Below are positions 1 to 6,513 of a DNA stretch of 13,041 nucleotides, piece by piece. Location: NCBI GenBank assembly GCA_030665925.1, contig DAOUYX010000024.1, positions 1 through 13,041 of the forward strand. The letters are read 5' to 3'. Positions within the stretch are counted from its first letter, which is position 1. Every line of letters begins with the position of its first letter. Source of the stretch: Methanosarcinales archaeon (lineage in GTDB: Archaea; Halobacteriota; Syntropharchaeia; Alkanophagales; Methanospirareceae). The notes beneath the pieces are model-generated. The model did not search any database, was not told where the DNA came from, and was given only the letters and a program-made list of their open reading frames with translations. A program made the position numbers and the translations under genes.

Positions 1-1005
1 GTAGGGCACGACGAGGTGGTGAAACGGCTACTGGGATTTGTCAAGGAGAAAACGATACCAAATCTCGTGCTCTGGGGTCCAAAAGGAACCGGTAAGACAT
101 CCCTAGCTTATGCCTTAGCGAGGGAGCTCTACGGTGAGTTCTACGATGAGAACATCATGCACATCGAAACGGCAGATTTCGTTGCGCAGGGTAAAAAATG
201 GTTGAAAGAGAACAAACGATTTAAATTCTTTTATAACGAGCAGAAATCTGCGCTCGTCATTTTTAAGGAGATGATACGGGAATATGCAGCGCTGGCACCC
301 ATAAATGCCCCGTTCAAACTATTATTTTTCAGTAATGCCGATTTACTTCCTATAAATGCACAGCAAGCGTTACGAAGGATTATGGAACGGAGCAACAAGA
401 CCTGTAGATTCATCTTCTCTACCACGAAACCTGCAGGTATCATCCCTGCTCTACGGTCTCGATGCTTGAACCTTCACTTCGGGTCGTTAGATAAAAGCGG
501 TGCGATGGAACTATTGATACGGTCAATAGCTGATGAGGAAGGGGTTAACATTACAGATCGAGGTTTAAAAACGCTCAAGAACTATGCGCGGGGAGATGCT
601 GGCGCTGCGATAACTATACTGGAAGCAGCAGCATCAGCGGCCTCGTCAACACCAACGATTGATGAACAAAAGATAGAAGACGTTGCGCACAATGCGTTTT
701 TTCAAAGACAGAAAGCAGAGGAGTTGATCGATTTGGCATTCAGGGGACGACATAAAGATCTGAGGGCGCGATTAGAATTTTTAATGCGAGAAGAGCGCAT
801 AGGCGGAAAAGAACTTCTGGTTGAGATACACGAAGCGTTGCGAAGGAAGATGCAGATGACGAAAGATGAATCGAGCCTATTCGCACGGATTGTGGTATAC
901 GAAGGCGACGCGGATTTAAATCTATGCACTTCTTTTAATTCTATGATACATGTAGAAGAAATGTTCACGAAGATGTCACAGGCGGTGGGACACAGGTTCT
1001 TGTAA
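1..1005 (+). CDS. Replication factor C small-subunit paralog with degenerate ATPase site (5' partial)
   Basis: Clamp-loader AAA+ subunit, expected to work with other RFC subunits to load PCNA on primed DNA. The frame is open from base 1 and encodes V-G-H-D-E-V-V-K-R-L, the usual RFC N-terminal stretch, so the true start lies upstream and the GTG at 16 is internal. Walker A GPKGTGKT is at 76-99. At the Walker B position, where RFC has LDEAD, this protein reads FFSNAD (328-342), so the catalytic Asp-Glu pair is gone. Sensor 1 has STTK instead of an Asn-containing motif, and sensor 2 reads GDAGAA (592-609) without its Arg. The SRC arginine-finger motif (RSRC, 454-465) is intact, and AQQALRRIME and the helical collar are well conserved. 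This looks like the second small subunit (RfcS2) seen in several euryarchaea: able to activate a neighbour but probably unable to hydrolyse ATP. Family assignment is secure; subunit identity is inferred. Confidence 0.9.
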   Translation, partial: VGHDEVVKRLLGFVKEKTIPNLVLWGPKGTGKTSLAYALARELYGEFYDENIMHIETADFVAQGKKWLKENKRFKFFYNEQKSALVIFKEMIREYAALAPINAPFKLLFFSNADLLPINAQQALRRIMERSNKTCRFIFSTTKPAGIIPALRSRCLNLHFGSLDKSGAMELLIRSIADEEGVNITDRGLKTLKNYARGDAGAAITILEAAASAASSTPTIDEQKIEDVAHNAFFQRQKAEELIDLAFRGRHKDLRARLEFLMREERIGGKELLVEIHEALRRKMQMTKDESSLFARIVVYEGDADLNLCTSFNSMIHVEEMFTKMSQAVGHRFL

Positions 1006-1024
1006 TTGCCGGATAACGAGGTAA

Positions 1025-1118
1025 GACACAGATTAACGCAGATTAACACAGATGAAAAGATTAATGCCGTTAAAAAAGGCTTAGCCACCAAAAGAATAAA
1101 TCAGTGTAAATCTGTGTC
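1025..1118. repeat. Inverted-repeat element A (10-nt units of ACGCAGATTA type)
   Basis: The left arm (1025-1046) begins GACACAGATT and consists of roughly 10-nt units: ACACAGATTA, ACGCAGATTA, ACACAGATG. The right arm (1097-1118) ends AATCTGTGTC, a perfect 10-bp complement of the left end, with partial complementarity further in. The core between the arms is about 50 nt. It begins 20 nt after the RFC stop codon, so it lies in the 3' untranslated region or just before the DUF35 promoter. It is related in design to the elements at 1623-1717 and 11285-11376, although the unit differs. Confidence 0.75.
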
Positions 1119-1137
1119 CTAAACAGAAGGAAGCTAC

Positions 1138-1145
1138 TTTATATA
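1138..1145 (+). promoter_or_regulatory. TATA box of the DUF35 gene
   Basis: TTTATATA is centred about 26 nt before the ATG at 1168. In archaea transcription starts roughly 25 nt downstream of the TATA box, so the mRNA would be leaderless or nearly so. Confidence 0.5.
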
Positions 1146-1167
1146 CAGTACTTAGAAAAGGAAAAAA

Positions 1168-1560
1168 ATGGCGTCAACGGCAAAATTCTGGCGGGAGCAA
1201 GAATCGCGGTATAACTTGGAAGGCACGCACTGCTCGAATTGCGGAAGTTTCTTCTTTCCTCCGCGTTCTGTCTGCCCGCACTGCAGGCGAAAAGGAACCA
1301 TTGAGCTGTATAAATTCAAGGGCACTGGCGAGGTAGTTACCTATACGACCGTTTATCAAGCGCCGAAGAGTCGTAACCGACAAACGCCGTACACCTTAGC
1401 GATTATCAAGCTTGATGAGGGCCCTCGTATGCTTTCTGAAGTGATATGCGAGCCTGAAGCGATGAGCACCGGGATGCGCGTTCGTGCAGTGTTCAGGAAA
1501 TTAGGGGAAGAAGGTGAACGGGGAATAATTTACTACGGGACGAAGTTTGTGCCTGCGTAG
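1168..1560 (+). CDS. DUF35 Zn-ribbon/OB-fold protein (acyl-CoA thiolase accessory type)
   Basis: Small protein (130 aa) with a rubredoxin-like zinc ribbon, CSNC (C22, C25) and CPHC (C36, C39), followed by an OB-fold from about residue 48 to 127 (FKGTGEVVTYTTVY, then a C-terminal strand ending YYGTKFVPA). The preceding helix FWREQESRYNLEGTHC is typical of the family. In archaea DUF35 proteins usually sit beside thiolase and HMG-CoA synthase and bridge the two in one complex for the mevalonate pathway; other members help bacterial acyl-CoA enzymes. Neither partner is in this window, so the gene is isolated here and its partner enzyme cannot be named. Start chosen at ATG 1168, about 25 nt after a good TATA box. 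The family call is firm; the pathway is inference. Confidence 0.85.
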   Translation: MASTAKFWREQESRYNLEGTHCSNCGSFFFPPRSVCPHCRRKGTIELYKFKGTGEVVTYTTVYQAPKSRNRQTPYTLAIIKLDEGPRMLSEVICEPEAMSTGMRVRAVFRKLGEEGERGIIYYGTKFVPA

Positions 1561-1622
1561 AGAAAAAAAATAAAGAGAGAAGATTTTCACACCCTATAAC
1601 TAACTTGACATTGTCAGATTAA

Positions 1623-1717
1623 CCGCGGAGCTCACGGAGAACGCAGAGAGTGCCGAAGATGATGTAGCCCCATCATAAATTCATATATTTCCTCTGCGAA
1701 CTCAGCGTTCTCTGCGG
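1623..1717. repeat. Inverted-repeat element B (9-nt units of CGCAGAGAA type)
   Basis: Left arm 1623-1649 and right arm 1691-1717 are each 27 nt; the left arm matches the reverse complement of the right at 19 of 27 positions by my count. Each arm is about three 9-nt units (CGCAGAGAA, CGCGGAGCT, CACGGAGAA). The core is about 41 nt and AT-rich. It lies between the convergent 3' ends of the DUF35 gene and orc1, where it could fold in either transcript. A T-rich run on the minus strand (1561-1575) lies beyond it for orc1 transcripts. Confidence 0.8.
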
Positions 1718-1743
1718 CAAATTTGAAATGTGGCAAAGTCAAG

Positions 1744-2961
1744 CTAAAATGTCATCTGCGTTCTTACTCTAATAGAAGATATTGCTTTAAGTTTATAATC
1801 TTCGAGTAATACCGGCTGCACACTCTCTTCCGGTACGCTGAGCGAGATCTCCTTCGTCCGCCCGTATCTGCCACGGCTCACAATCACCGCATTTATCAAG
1901 CCCAGAATGTCCAATTCCGAGACGAAATCGGTGACACGCCGCTGCGTTAACGCATCCATGCCCAATTGGTTGCACAATTTACGGTACATGTTGTAGACTT
2001 CGCCGCTGGAGAACCGCCTTTTGCTCCGCTCTCTGCTTAAAACGAGCACGCTGCTAAGCACGATCTTTGATTGCAGCGGTAGTGTCTTCACCACTTCCGC
2101 CACCCGGTTCACCTCTAACTTCTCACTCGCAAGCCGCACGTGCTCCTCACTCACTTTTTTGGAGCCCGAACGTTCTGCTATCTCGCCCGATACCCGAAGC
2201 AGATCAAGAGCACGCCGTGCATCGCCATGCTCAGAAGCTGCGAGTGCTGCGCATAGCGGTATCACCGCATCGCCAAGCGCAGAATCGTTAAACGCCTTCT
2301 CCACCCTTGCATACAGAATATCCTTCAACTGCTCCGCATTATACGGCGAGAATATTATCTCCTCCTCGCCCAACGACGACTGCACTCGCGGGTCCAGGAG
2401 GTCCGTGAAGGTGAGATCGTTCGAAATCCCTATCAAGCTCACTCGAGCATTATTTAACTCGCCGTTTATCCGCGACAGGTTATACAACGCTTCGTCTCCC
2501 TTACTCGCTAACTTGTCCACCTCGTCCAATACCACGATTACGCATCGTTCCTCAGCATCTATACCCTTCTTGAACTCCGAATACACCATGTCCGTCGGCC
2601 AGCCGATCATCGGAACGCGCTTGTTGAACACCCGTGCGAGATAAGCGAAAATACGATACTGCGTGTCAAATACCTCGCTGTTGATGTACAGCAGAGAGCA
2701 ATTGCTACCCCTCTTCCGCGCCATATCCTCCAATTCGTTGCTCACGTATTTCACCGTCGAGGTCTTGCCCGTCCCCGTCTTGCCGTAGATCAATATATTG
2801 GAGGGCGTCTCACCCTTTAACGCTGCAGAGAGTATATCAGCCAAACCTTTTATTTGCTCCGTCCGATGCGGTAGCTTTTCCGGGATATAAGTGGGGCGAA
2901 GCACTTCCTTATCTGCGAATATCCGACTACCGCTTATCAGGTCCTCAAACAGGTTATCCAT
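1744..2961 (-). CDS. orc1: Orc1/Cdc6 replication initiator
   Basis: Archaeal origin-binding AAA+ ATPase that recognises ORB sequences and recruits the MCM helicase. At 405 aa it is full length for the family. N-terminal motif ADKEVLRPTYIPEKLPHR is followed by Walker A GKTGTGKT (60-67), Walker B VIVVLDEVDK (141-150), sensor 1 GISND (178-182), the DPRVQSSL segment with the arginine finger (190-197) and sensor 2 HGDARRALDLLR (245-256). The C-terminal winged helix runs from about residue 295 (QSKIVLSSVLVLSRE to RRVTDFVSELDILGLI). All catalytic residues are present, so it should be active. It is transcribed away from a 232-bp intergenic region, the usual place for an archaeal origin. A GGGGGTGG/GGAG purine stretch about 12-20 nt before the ATG may serve as ribosome-binding site. 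Confidence 0.95.
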   Translation of the reverse strand: MDNLFEDLISGSRIFADKEVLRPTYIPEKLPHRTEQIKGLADILSAALKGETPSNILIYGKTGTGKTSTVKYVSNELEDMARKRGSNCSLLYINSEVFDTQYRIFAYLARVFNKRVPMIGWPTDMVYSEFKKGIDAEERCVIVVLDEVDKLASKGDEALYNLSRINGELNNARVSLIGISNDLTFTDLLDPRVQSSLGEEEIIFSPYNAEQLKDILYARVEKAFNDSALGDAVIPLCAALAASEHGDARRALDLLRVSGEIAERSGSKKVSEEHVRLASEKLEVNRVAEVVKTLPLQSKIVLSSVLVLSRERSKRRFSSGEVYNMYRKLCNQLGMDALTQRRVTDFVSELDILGLINAVIVSRGRYGRTKEISLSVPEESVQPVLLEDYKLKAISSIRVRTQMTF

Positions 2962-3193
2962 CGCTTATCTCAGCTCCACCCCCATCTCGAAAAAGAAGTA
3001 TCTCAATGTAAGCAATTAAAACTATCCTTATATATCAGTTGCGATAACAGTTGCGGATAGGTTTCAAGTGGAGGTTAACGGGAGAAGATATGATGGACTT
3101 CTCTTGCTTACCTATCCAAAACACCTTCTTTCAGACTATTCTCCGACTAAAAAGACAGAGTTTTATTAAAGAAGTGACATACTGTTAAAGCGT
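2962..3193. other. orc1-purB intergenic region: divergent promoters and candidate replication origin
   Basis: No gene is seen in these 232 bp. They hold: a TATA-like TTATATAT (about 3027-3034) placed for orc1 on the minus strand; a 12-nt tandem repeat CAGTTGCGATAA / CAGTTGCGGATA (3036-3059); on the minus strand CCTCCACTTGAAACCT (3059-3074), resembling archaeal origin-recognition boxes (haloarchaeal TCCACTCGAAAC, methanogen TACACTTGAAA); and nested inverted repeats GGATAGGT/ACCTATCC (3055-3062, 3110-3117) and GAGAAG/CTTCTC (3082-3087, 3098-3103). A T/A-rich stretch TTTTATTAAA (about 3161-3170) could be the purB TATA box. An origin is plausible because orc1 genes usually lie beside one, but only one convincing ORB-like site is visible and origins usually have several. 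Confidence 0.4.
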
Positions 3194-4579
3194 GTGGAAA
3201 TGAAAGAAGAAATAGACTTCTCTGCGTTCTCTCCTACTGATTATCGGTATGCCGTGGCTGAATTAAGGGATTATCTCTCGGATGAAGCTTACGTGCGGTA
3301 TAAAGCGAAAATCGAAGCGGCTGTTGTGCAAGTGTTTGAGAAGCGGAGCATGTTAAAGCAAGATTTATGCGCTGAGATAGTAGAAGCAGCGTCAAACGTA
3401 ACAGCAGCAGAGGTGTACGAAGAGGAGCAGAAGACACGGCACGACATTCGGGCGCTGGTTAACGTAGTACGAAGTAAAGTAAGCGATGAGGCGAAACCAT
3501 TCGTGCATCTTGGTGCAACGTCTTACGATGTGGTGGATACCGCGAATGCGCTCAGGTATAAAGATGCGGTGCTGAACGTCATCATTCCGGATATGCTCGC
3601 ATTGGAGCGAACATGGATAGAGCTGGCACGGCGTGAAAAAAACACCGTGCAAATAGGGCGGACGCATGGGCAGTATGCCGAGCCGATTACTTTTGGATTC
3701 GCAATTGCGCAGTATGTAAATCGGTGGGGTTCGCAGATACTAAAGACGAAAGAAGCGAGTAAAAACCTCGTTGGTAAATTCTCTGGTGCGGTCGGTGCGT
3801 ATAATGCAACATCTTTGGTGGTTGACGACCCCGAGGAATTTGAACGCGAGGTGCTCGCGGTGCTTAACATCAAACCCGCGGCAATATCCACGCAGATTGT
3901 ACCTCCTGAGCCAATGTCCGATTTCGGGCATTCGATTATAAGCAGTTTCTCGGTCTTAGCGAATTTCTGCGATGACATGCGTCATCTGCAGCGAAGTGAG
4001 ATAGGGGAGGTGATGGAACGAGTGGTGGCGGATCAGGTAGGGTCGTCAACGATGCCACACAAAAGAAACCCAATTGGGTTTGAAAATGTGAAAAGCCTGT
4101 GGAAGAAATTCATGCCGCACGTCGTAACGATGCACCTCGACCAGATTTCTGAACATCAACGGGACCTTACGAATTCAGCATCGCAGCGCTATACGCAGGA
4201 GCTATTAGTGGTTTTTGATTACTGCGTGCGAAGGCTGAAGAGCATTTCAGAGCGGTTAGAAGTGGATAGAGCGAGGATGCAGGAGAATTTTATGCGAGCA
4301 AAGGATAATGTTATTGCTGAACCGTTATACATCCTTCTTTCTTATTACGGGCATCCAGATGCACACGAATACGTTAGAAGGAAGAGTTTTCAAGCTTACA
4401 AAGAGAATAAATCGTTAAAAGAGCTCATTGCAAGTGATGAAGAGATTTTACTGTATTTAGAAAAATTCACGAGCAAGCAGCGGGAGCGGGTTTTCGATGT
4501 CGAGAAATATACAGGAATAGCGGCAGAGAAAGCAGAGAGGGTTGCGAGTTATTGGGAAGGGGTTTTAAAGGATTTGTAA
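3194..4579 (+). CDS. purB: Adenylosuccinate lyase
   Basis: Catalyses two fumarate-releasing steps of purine synthesis: SAICAR to AICAR, and adenylosuccinate to AMP. Cytosolic homotetramer of the fumarase/aspartase superfamily. The 461-aa length fits the archaeal enzyme. Visible motifs: KTRHDIRALV (80-89), HLGATSYDVVDTANAL (105-120), QIGRTHGQYAEPITFG (153-168, with H158 the expected catalytic base region) and the superfamily signature SSTMPHKRNPIG (284-295), which includes the flexible-loop serine. The start is uncertain: GTG at 3194 or ATG at 3200, two codons apart. Neither has a clear Shine-Dalgarno, and a TATA-like TTTTATTAAA 24-33 nt upstream suggests a leaderless message. It is divergent from orc1, with no other purine gene nearby. 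Confidence 0.95.
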   Translation: MEMKEEIDFSAFSPTDYRYAVAELRDYLSDEAYVRYKAKIEAAVVQVFEKRSMLKQDLCAEIVEAASNVTAAEVYEEEQKTRHDIRALVNVVRSKVSDEAKPFVHLGATSYDVVDTANALRYKDAVLNVIIPDMLALERTWIELARREKNTVQIGRTHGQYAEPITFGFAIAQYVNRWGSQILKTKEASKNLVGKFSGAVGAYNATSLVVDDPEEFEREVLAVLNIKPAAISTQIVPPEPMSDFGHSIISSFSVLANFCDDMRHLQRSEIGEVMERVVADQVGSSTMPHKRNPIGFENVKSLWKKFMPHVVTMHLDQISEHQRDLTNSASQRYTQELLVVFDYCVRRLKSISERLEVDRARMQENFMRAKDNVIAEPLYILLSYYGHPDAHEYVRRKSFQAYKENKSLKELIASDEEILLYLEKFTSKQRERVFDVEKYTGIAAEKAERVASYWEGVLKDL

Positions 4580-4660
4580 AGGGGGAAAAGCAGACACAAC
4601 GGAGCAAAGAAAATGAAAGGAAAGGAGGTGTAGAACTCTTAAAATTTAGGTGCTCTGCTC

Positions 4661-4674
4661 TTTTATTTTTTATT
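4661..4674 (+). terminator. T-rich terminator after purB
   Basis: TTTTATTTTTTATT lies about 80 nt after the purB stop codon. Archaeal termination is driven largely by oligo-T on the non-template strand, and no other plus-strand gene sits between. No strong stem precedes it. Confidence 0.45.
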
Positions 4675-4712
4675 CTGATTAAATTGATCTTCGCCAGAGG
4701 CTTTTTAAAAAC

Positions 4713-4823
4713 ATGAACTACAAATACCTCGCAAAAGAAAACATCATACCGCTGCATAAAAAGATTATTGAAGCTACGGGTGGTGAAAAGGGAATGCTAA
4801 AATTCAGCCGTGCAGGGATTTTG
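4713..4823 (+). pseudogene. Remnant of a Doc/Fic (death-on-curing) family gene
   Basis: The first 37 codons encode MNYKYLAKENIIPLHKKIIE, then ATGGEKGMLKFSRAGIL, which closely resembles the N-terminus of Doc-type Fic proteins (pattern L-x-x-E/N-x-I-x-x-H-x-x-I-I-E-x-T-G-G-x-x-G-I-x). Intact Doc proteins are about 120-130 aa and carry HPFxxGN; this frame loses similarity after residue 37 and runs into the 3' end of the convergent gene without that motif. It is therefore a 5' fragment left by deletion. A TTTTTAAAAA stretch precedes the ATG. No antitoxin gene is visible upstream, although a stray strong Shine-Dalgarno-like AAGGAGGTG at 4622-4630 is followed at once by a stop. The assignment rests on pattern recognition only. 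Confidence 0.45.
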
Positions 4824-4856
4824 TCGCGAGGGATTTTTTATTGCAAGGTTATAATA

Positions 4857-5972
4857 TCACTTAAACCTCAGCAATCCTCCCACACCGCCAAGTTCATCTA
4901 ATCCGAGATTATCTCCCACAAACTCAATTTTTGTGTCCGTTCTTTTGGCAAACTCAATGATTTCTTCAATAACATCAACCTCTGATGTTCTGCTGCCGCA
5001 ATACGGACATTTGTCCTTTAGACCAGAATCAACAGTCTGACATTTCTCACAAATCCAGCCCCTTATTTTATAACCTTTACTTACTAACAGCAACTCTATC
5101 TGACCATTTATCACCGCTTCCCCTGTTTCTTTTAAACCATGAACGGCAAGACCGTTTCTCAGTATTTCAGCACTCAATCTGCTCACATTTCTCTCGCTTG
5201 TTTCTTTTTCATCCTCTAAGACGATTTCCTCAGCCTTCGAGACAAGCCTACCTTCAGCCTCGTCAAAATCCATATCAATTATATCTACAATCTTAGACTT
5301 AATATGAGGTGGCAGGATATTTTCGAATATTATTTTCGCATTACCAGAACCTGCAATAATAATTTTGACTACCTCATCCTTCGAGAACAATTTTTCCACA
5401 TCCTCTGCGACATCCTTGAGGAAATGATCAATCGCACCCTTTCTTAGTCTCTGAAAACGCGCCTGAGACATCCCACCCTTTTTATGCTTGTTTATAATAT
5501 CATTTGCTTTTTTCTTTTTATATCCCACTTTGCCTGAGGAAACAACATAGATTTTTGCTCTCTGGCTATCCAGAAGAACAAGTCCGAATGCTTCATATTC
5601 ATCAACCAGTCTTGCAAGGGGTCTGATATATGGTGATGTATCCACAATCAGCAGGTTTTCAACGAGCACCCCTAATTTGTATACTCTAAAAAAGTTGTGG
5701 ATTTTTGATGCAAACATAGCGAGTCCTTTCTGCCCTTTTTCTCTGCCGCTTTTATTCAAATATTCCTCTATCATTTGCATTGTTTTCTCAAAATTCTCTG
5801 ACAATTCCATATCTTCTTTCAGAACAGATTTGCAGGTGTTTTTTCTTCTTCCAACAAATTTGTTGTCCAAGGTATCTATATCCAGATAAAGGCTGATAAA
5901 CGAATCCCTGTTTTCGGAATCATAAACCTCTGAGAGTTCCTTGATGTCTGTGTTTTTTAGGTTTGTGAGCAT
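4857..5972 (-). CDS. Vms1/VLRF1-like eRF1-family protein, predicted peptidyl-tRNA hydrolase
   Basis: The protein (371 aa) has eRF1 architecture but is not the translation terminator. The N-terminal domain (about 1-125) lacks the NIKS stop-codon motif of aRF1. The central domain begins around residue 127 (AFGLVLLDSQRAKIYVV) and carries HKKGGMSQARFQRLRKGAI (163-181): instead of the release-factor GGQ it has GGMSQ, the GxxQ loop typical of Vms1/ANKZF1 and the bacterial-archaeal eRF1 relatives. The third domain includes a zinc ribbon, CEKC (308-311) and CPYC (322-325). Relatives cleave peptidyl-tRNA on stalled or split 60S/50S subunits, so a ribosome-rescue role is inferred. The gene stands alone, is more AT-rich than its neighbours (for example 19 G/C in 60 at 5461-5520), and has a TTAATAATAAATA stretch about 28 nt before the ATG, suggesting a short leader. 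Confidence 0.75.
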   Translation of the reverse strand: MLTNLKNTDIKELSEVYDSENRDSFISLYLDIDTLDNKFVGRRKNTCKSVLKEDMELSENFEKTMQMIEEYLNKSGREKGQKGLAMFASKIHNFFRVYKLGVLVENLLIVDTSPYIRPLARLVDEYEAFGLVLLDSQRAKIYVVSSGKVGYKKKKANDIINKHKKGGMSQARFQRLRKGAIDHFLKDVAEDVEKLFSKDEVVKIIIAGSGNAKIIFENILPPHIKSKIVDIIDMDFDEAEGRLVSKAEEIVLEDEKETSERNVSRLSAEILRNGLAVHGLKETGEAVINGQIELLLVSKGYKIRGWICEKCQTVDSGLKDKCPYCGSRTSEVDVIEEIIEFAKRTDTKIEFVGDNLGLDELGGVGGLLRFK

Positions 5973-6077
5973 AGTTTAATAAGAGGCTTTTGAGTATTTA
6001 TTATTAACCTTCTAAGGAATGTTAAAGATGAATAACGTTTATCTATCTTGAAAAACATGCTAAAAAACACAGGAAGA

Positions 6078-6099
6078 CTCGTCCTTCATTCAGGGCGGG
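6078..6099 (+). mobile_element. Hairpin resembling an IS200/IS605 end (possible relic)
   Basis: CTCGTCCT (6078-6085), loop TCATTC and AGGGCGGG (6092-6099) form an uninterrupted 8-bp stem when G-T pairs are allowed. The sequence and the flanking GAC...GTGAC resemble the subterminal hairpin found after tnpB in archaeal IS200/IS605 elements, which have ends like CGTCCTTCAGGACGGGG. No tnpA or tnpB gene or fragment is visible here, so at most this is a solo end. It could equally be an unrelated structured RNA. The surrounding 5973-6150 gap holds nothing else that I can identify. Confidence 0.3.
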
Positions 6100-6150
6100 G
6101 TTTGTGACTTTTAGGGTAAACTCTGTATGCTACGTGTTGAGTAATCAGAC

Positions 6151-6426
6151 CTAAACCATCCTCAGCGGAAGATAAAAGAAAATAACCGCCAGTATCATCA
6201 GCACTATCGCTAAAATCATTACTACTTTCAATGCGCCAATGTCAGTGCCAAATATAATTGGGATCGGTCCGATCATAATAACGCCACCGCCCTGCACGCC
6301 TGCTTCTGACTCTTCCGTTCCCACGCCTCCCGTCTTCCAGGACTGATACGCCGTGCTGAATATCCCTGTGAGGATAACCAGGATTCCTATGAGCACAATC
6401 AAGAACCCAACGGTAATTAGTTTCAT
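6151..6426 (-). CDS. DUF131 family small membrane protein
   Basis: 91-aa protein with two predicted transmembrane helices (about residues 5-25 and 67-87) joined by a polar loop. The loop ends in GGGVIMIGPIPIIFGTD (46-62), the hallmark of the archaeal DUF131 (TIGR00304) family. The function of this family is unknown. Start at ATG 6426: on the minus strand an ATATAATAAG box lies about 20-27 nt upstream (near 6446-6453) with no Shine-Dalgarno, so the mRNA is probably leaderless. It is divergent from the SIS-domain gene across an 87-bp shared promoter region. Confidence 0.85.
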   Translation of the reverse strand: MKLITVGFLIVLIGILVILTGIFSTAYQSWKTGGVGTEESEAGVQGGGVIMIGPIPIIFGTDIGALKVVMILAIVLMILAVIFFYLPLRMV

Positions 6427-6513
6427 CGGCTTTTATTTAGCTACTTATTATATCCTTTGTCATCACGTTTGTTAAATTGTAATTTAATTTAATTAAAAGC
6501 GGAGGTTGAAAGA
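6427..6513. promoter_or_regulatory. Divergent promoter region and strong ribosome-binding site for the SIS gene
   Basis: The 87 bp between two divergent genes. A minus-strand TATA-like element (about 6446-6453) serves the DUF131 gene. An AT-rich TTTAATTTAATTAAAA (6483-6498) may be the plus-strand promoter or leader. GGAGGT at 6501-6506, 7 nt before ATG 6514, is the clearest Shine-Dalgarno in the window and fixes the start of the SIS gene. Confidence 0.6.

Noticed and set aside
1025..1717. Repeats near the RFC and DUF35 genes as a CRISPR array.
   Set aside because: The units are 9-10 nt and contiguous, in inverted pairs, with no spacers of regular length and no cas genes.
2021..2644. Plus-strand 207-codon open frame opposite orc1.
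   Set aside because: It is low-complexity, Ser/Thr-rich shadow coding opposite a fully conserved AAA+ gene.
3191..3208. GTGGAAATGAAAG at the purB start resembles a Sulfolobus-type mini-ORB.
   Set aside because: It overlaps the start codon and first codons (GTG GAA ATG AAA), which explain it fully; no flanking G-string is present.
4622..4633. Strong Shine-Dalgarno-like AAGGAGGTG after purB.
   Set aside because: It is followed at once by TAG and no start codon with a credible frame lies within reach, so it does not define a gene.
4857..5972. Annotation of the eRF1-family gene as the translation terminator aRF1.
   Set aside because: There is no GGQ and no NIKS motif; the GGMSQ loop fits the Vms1-like relatives.
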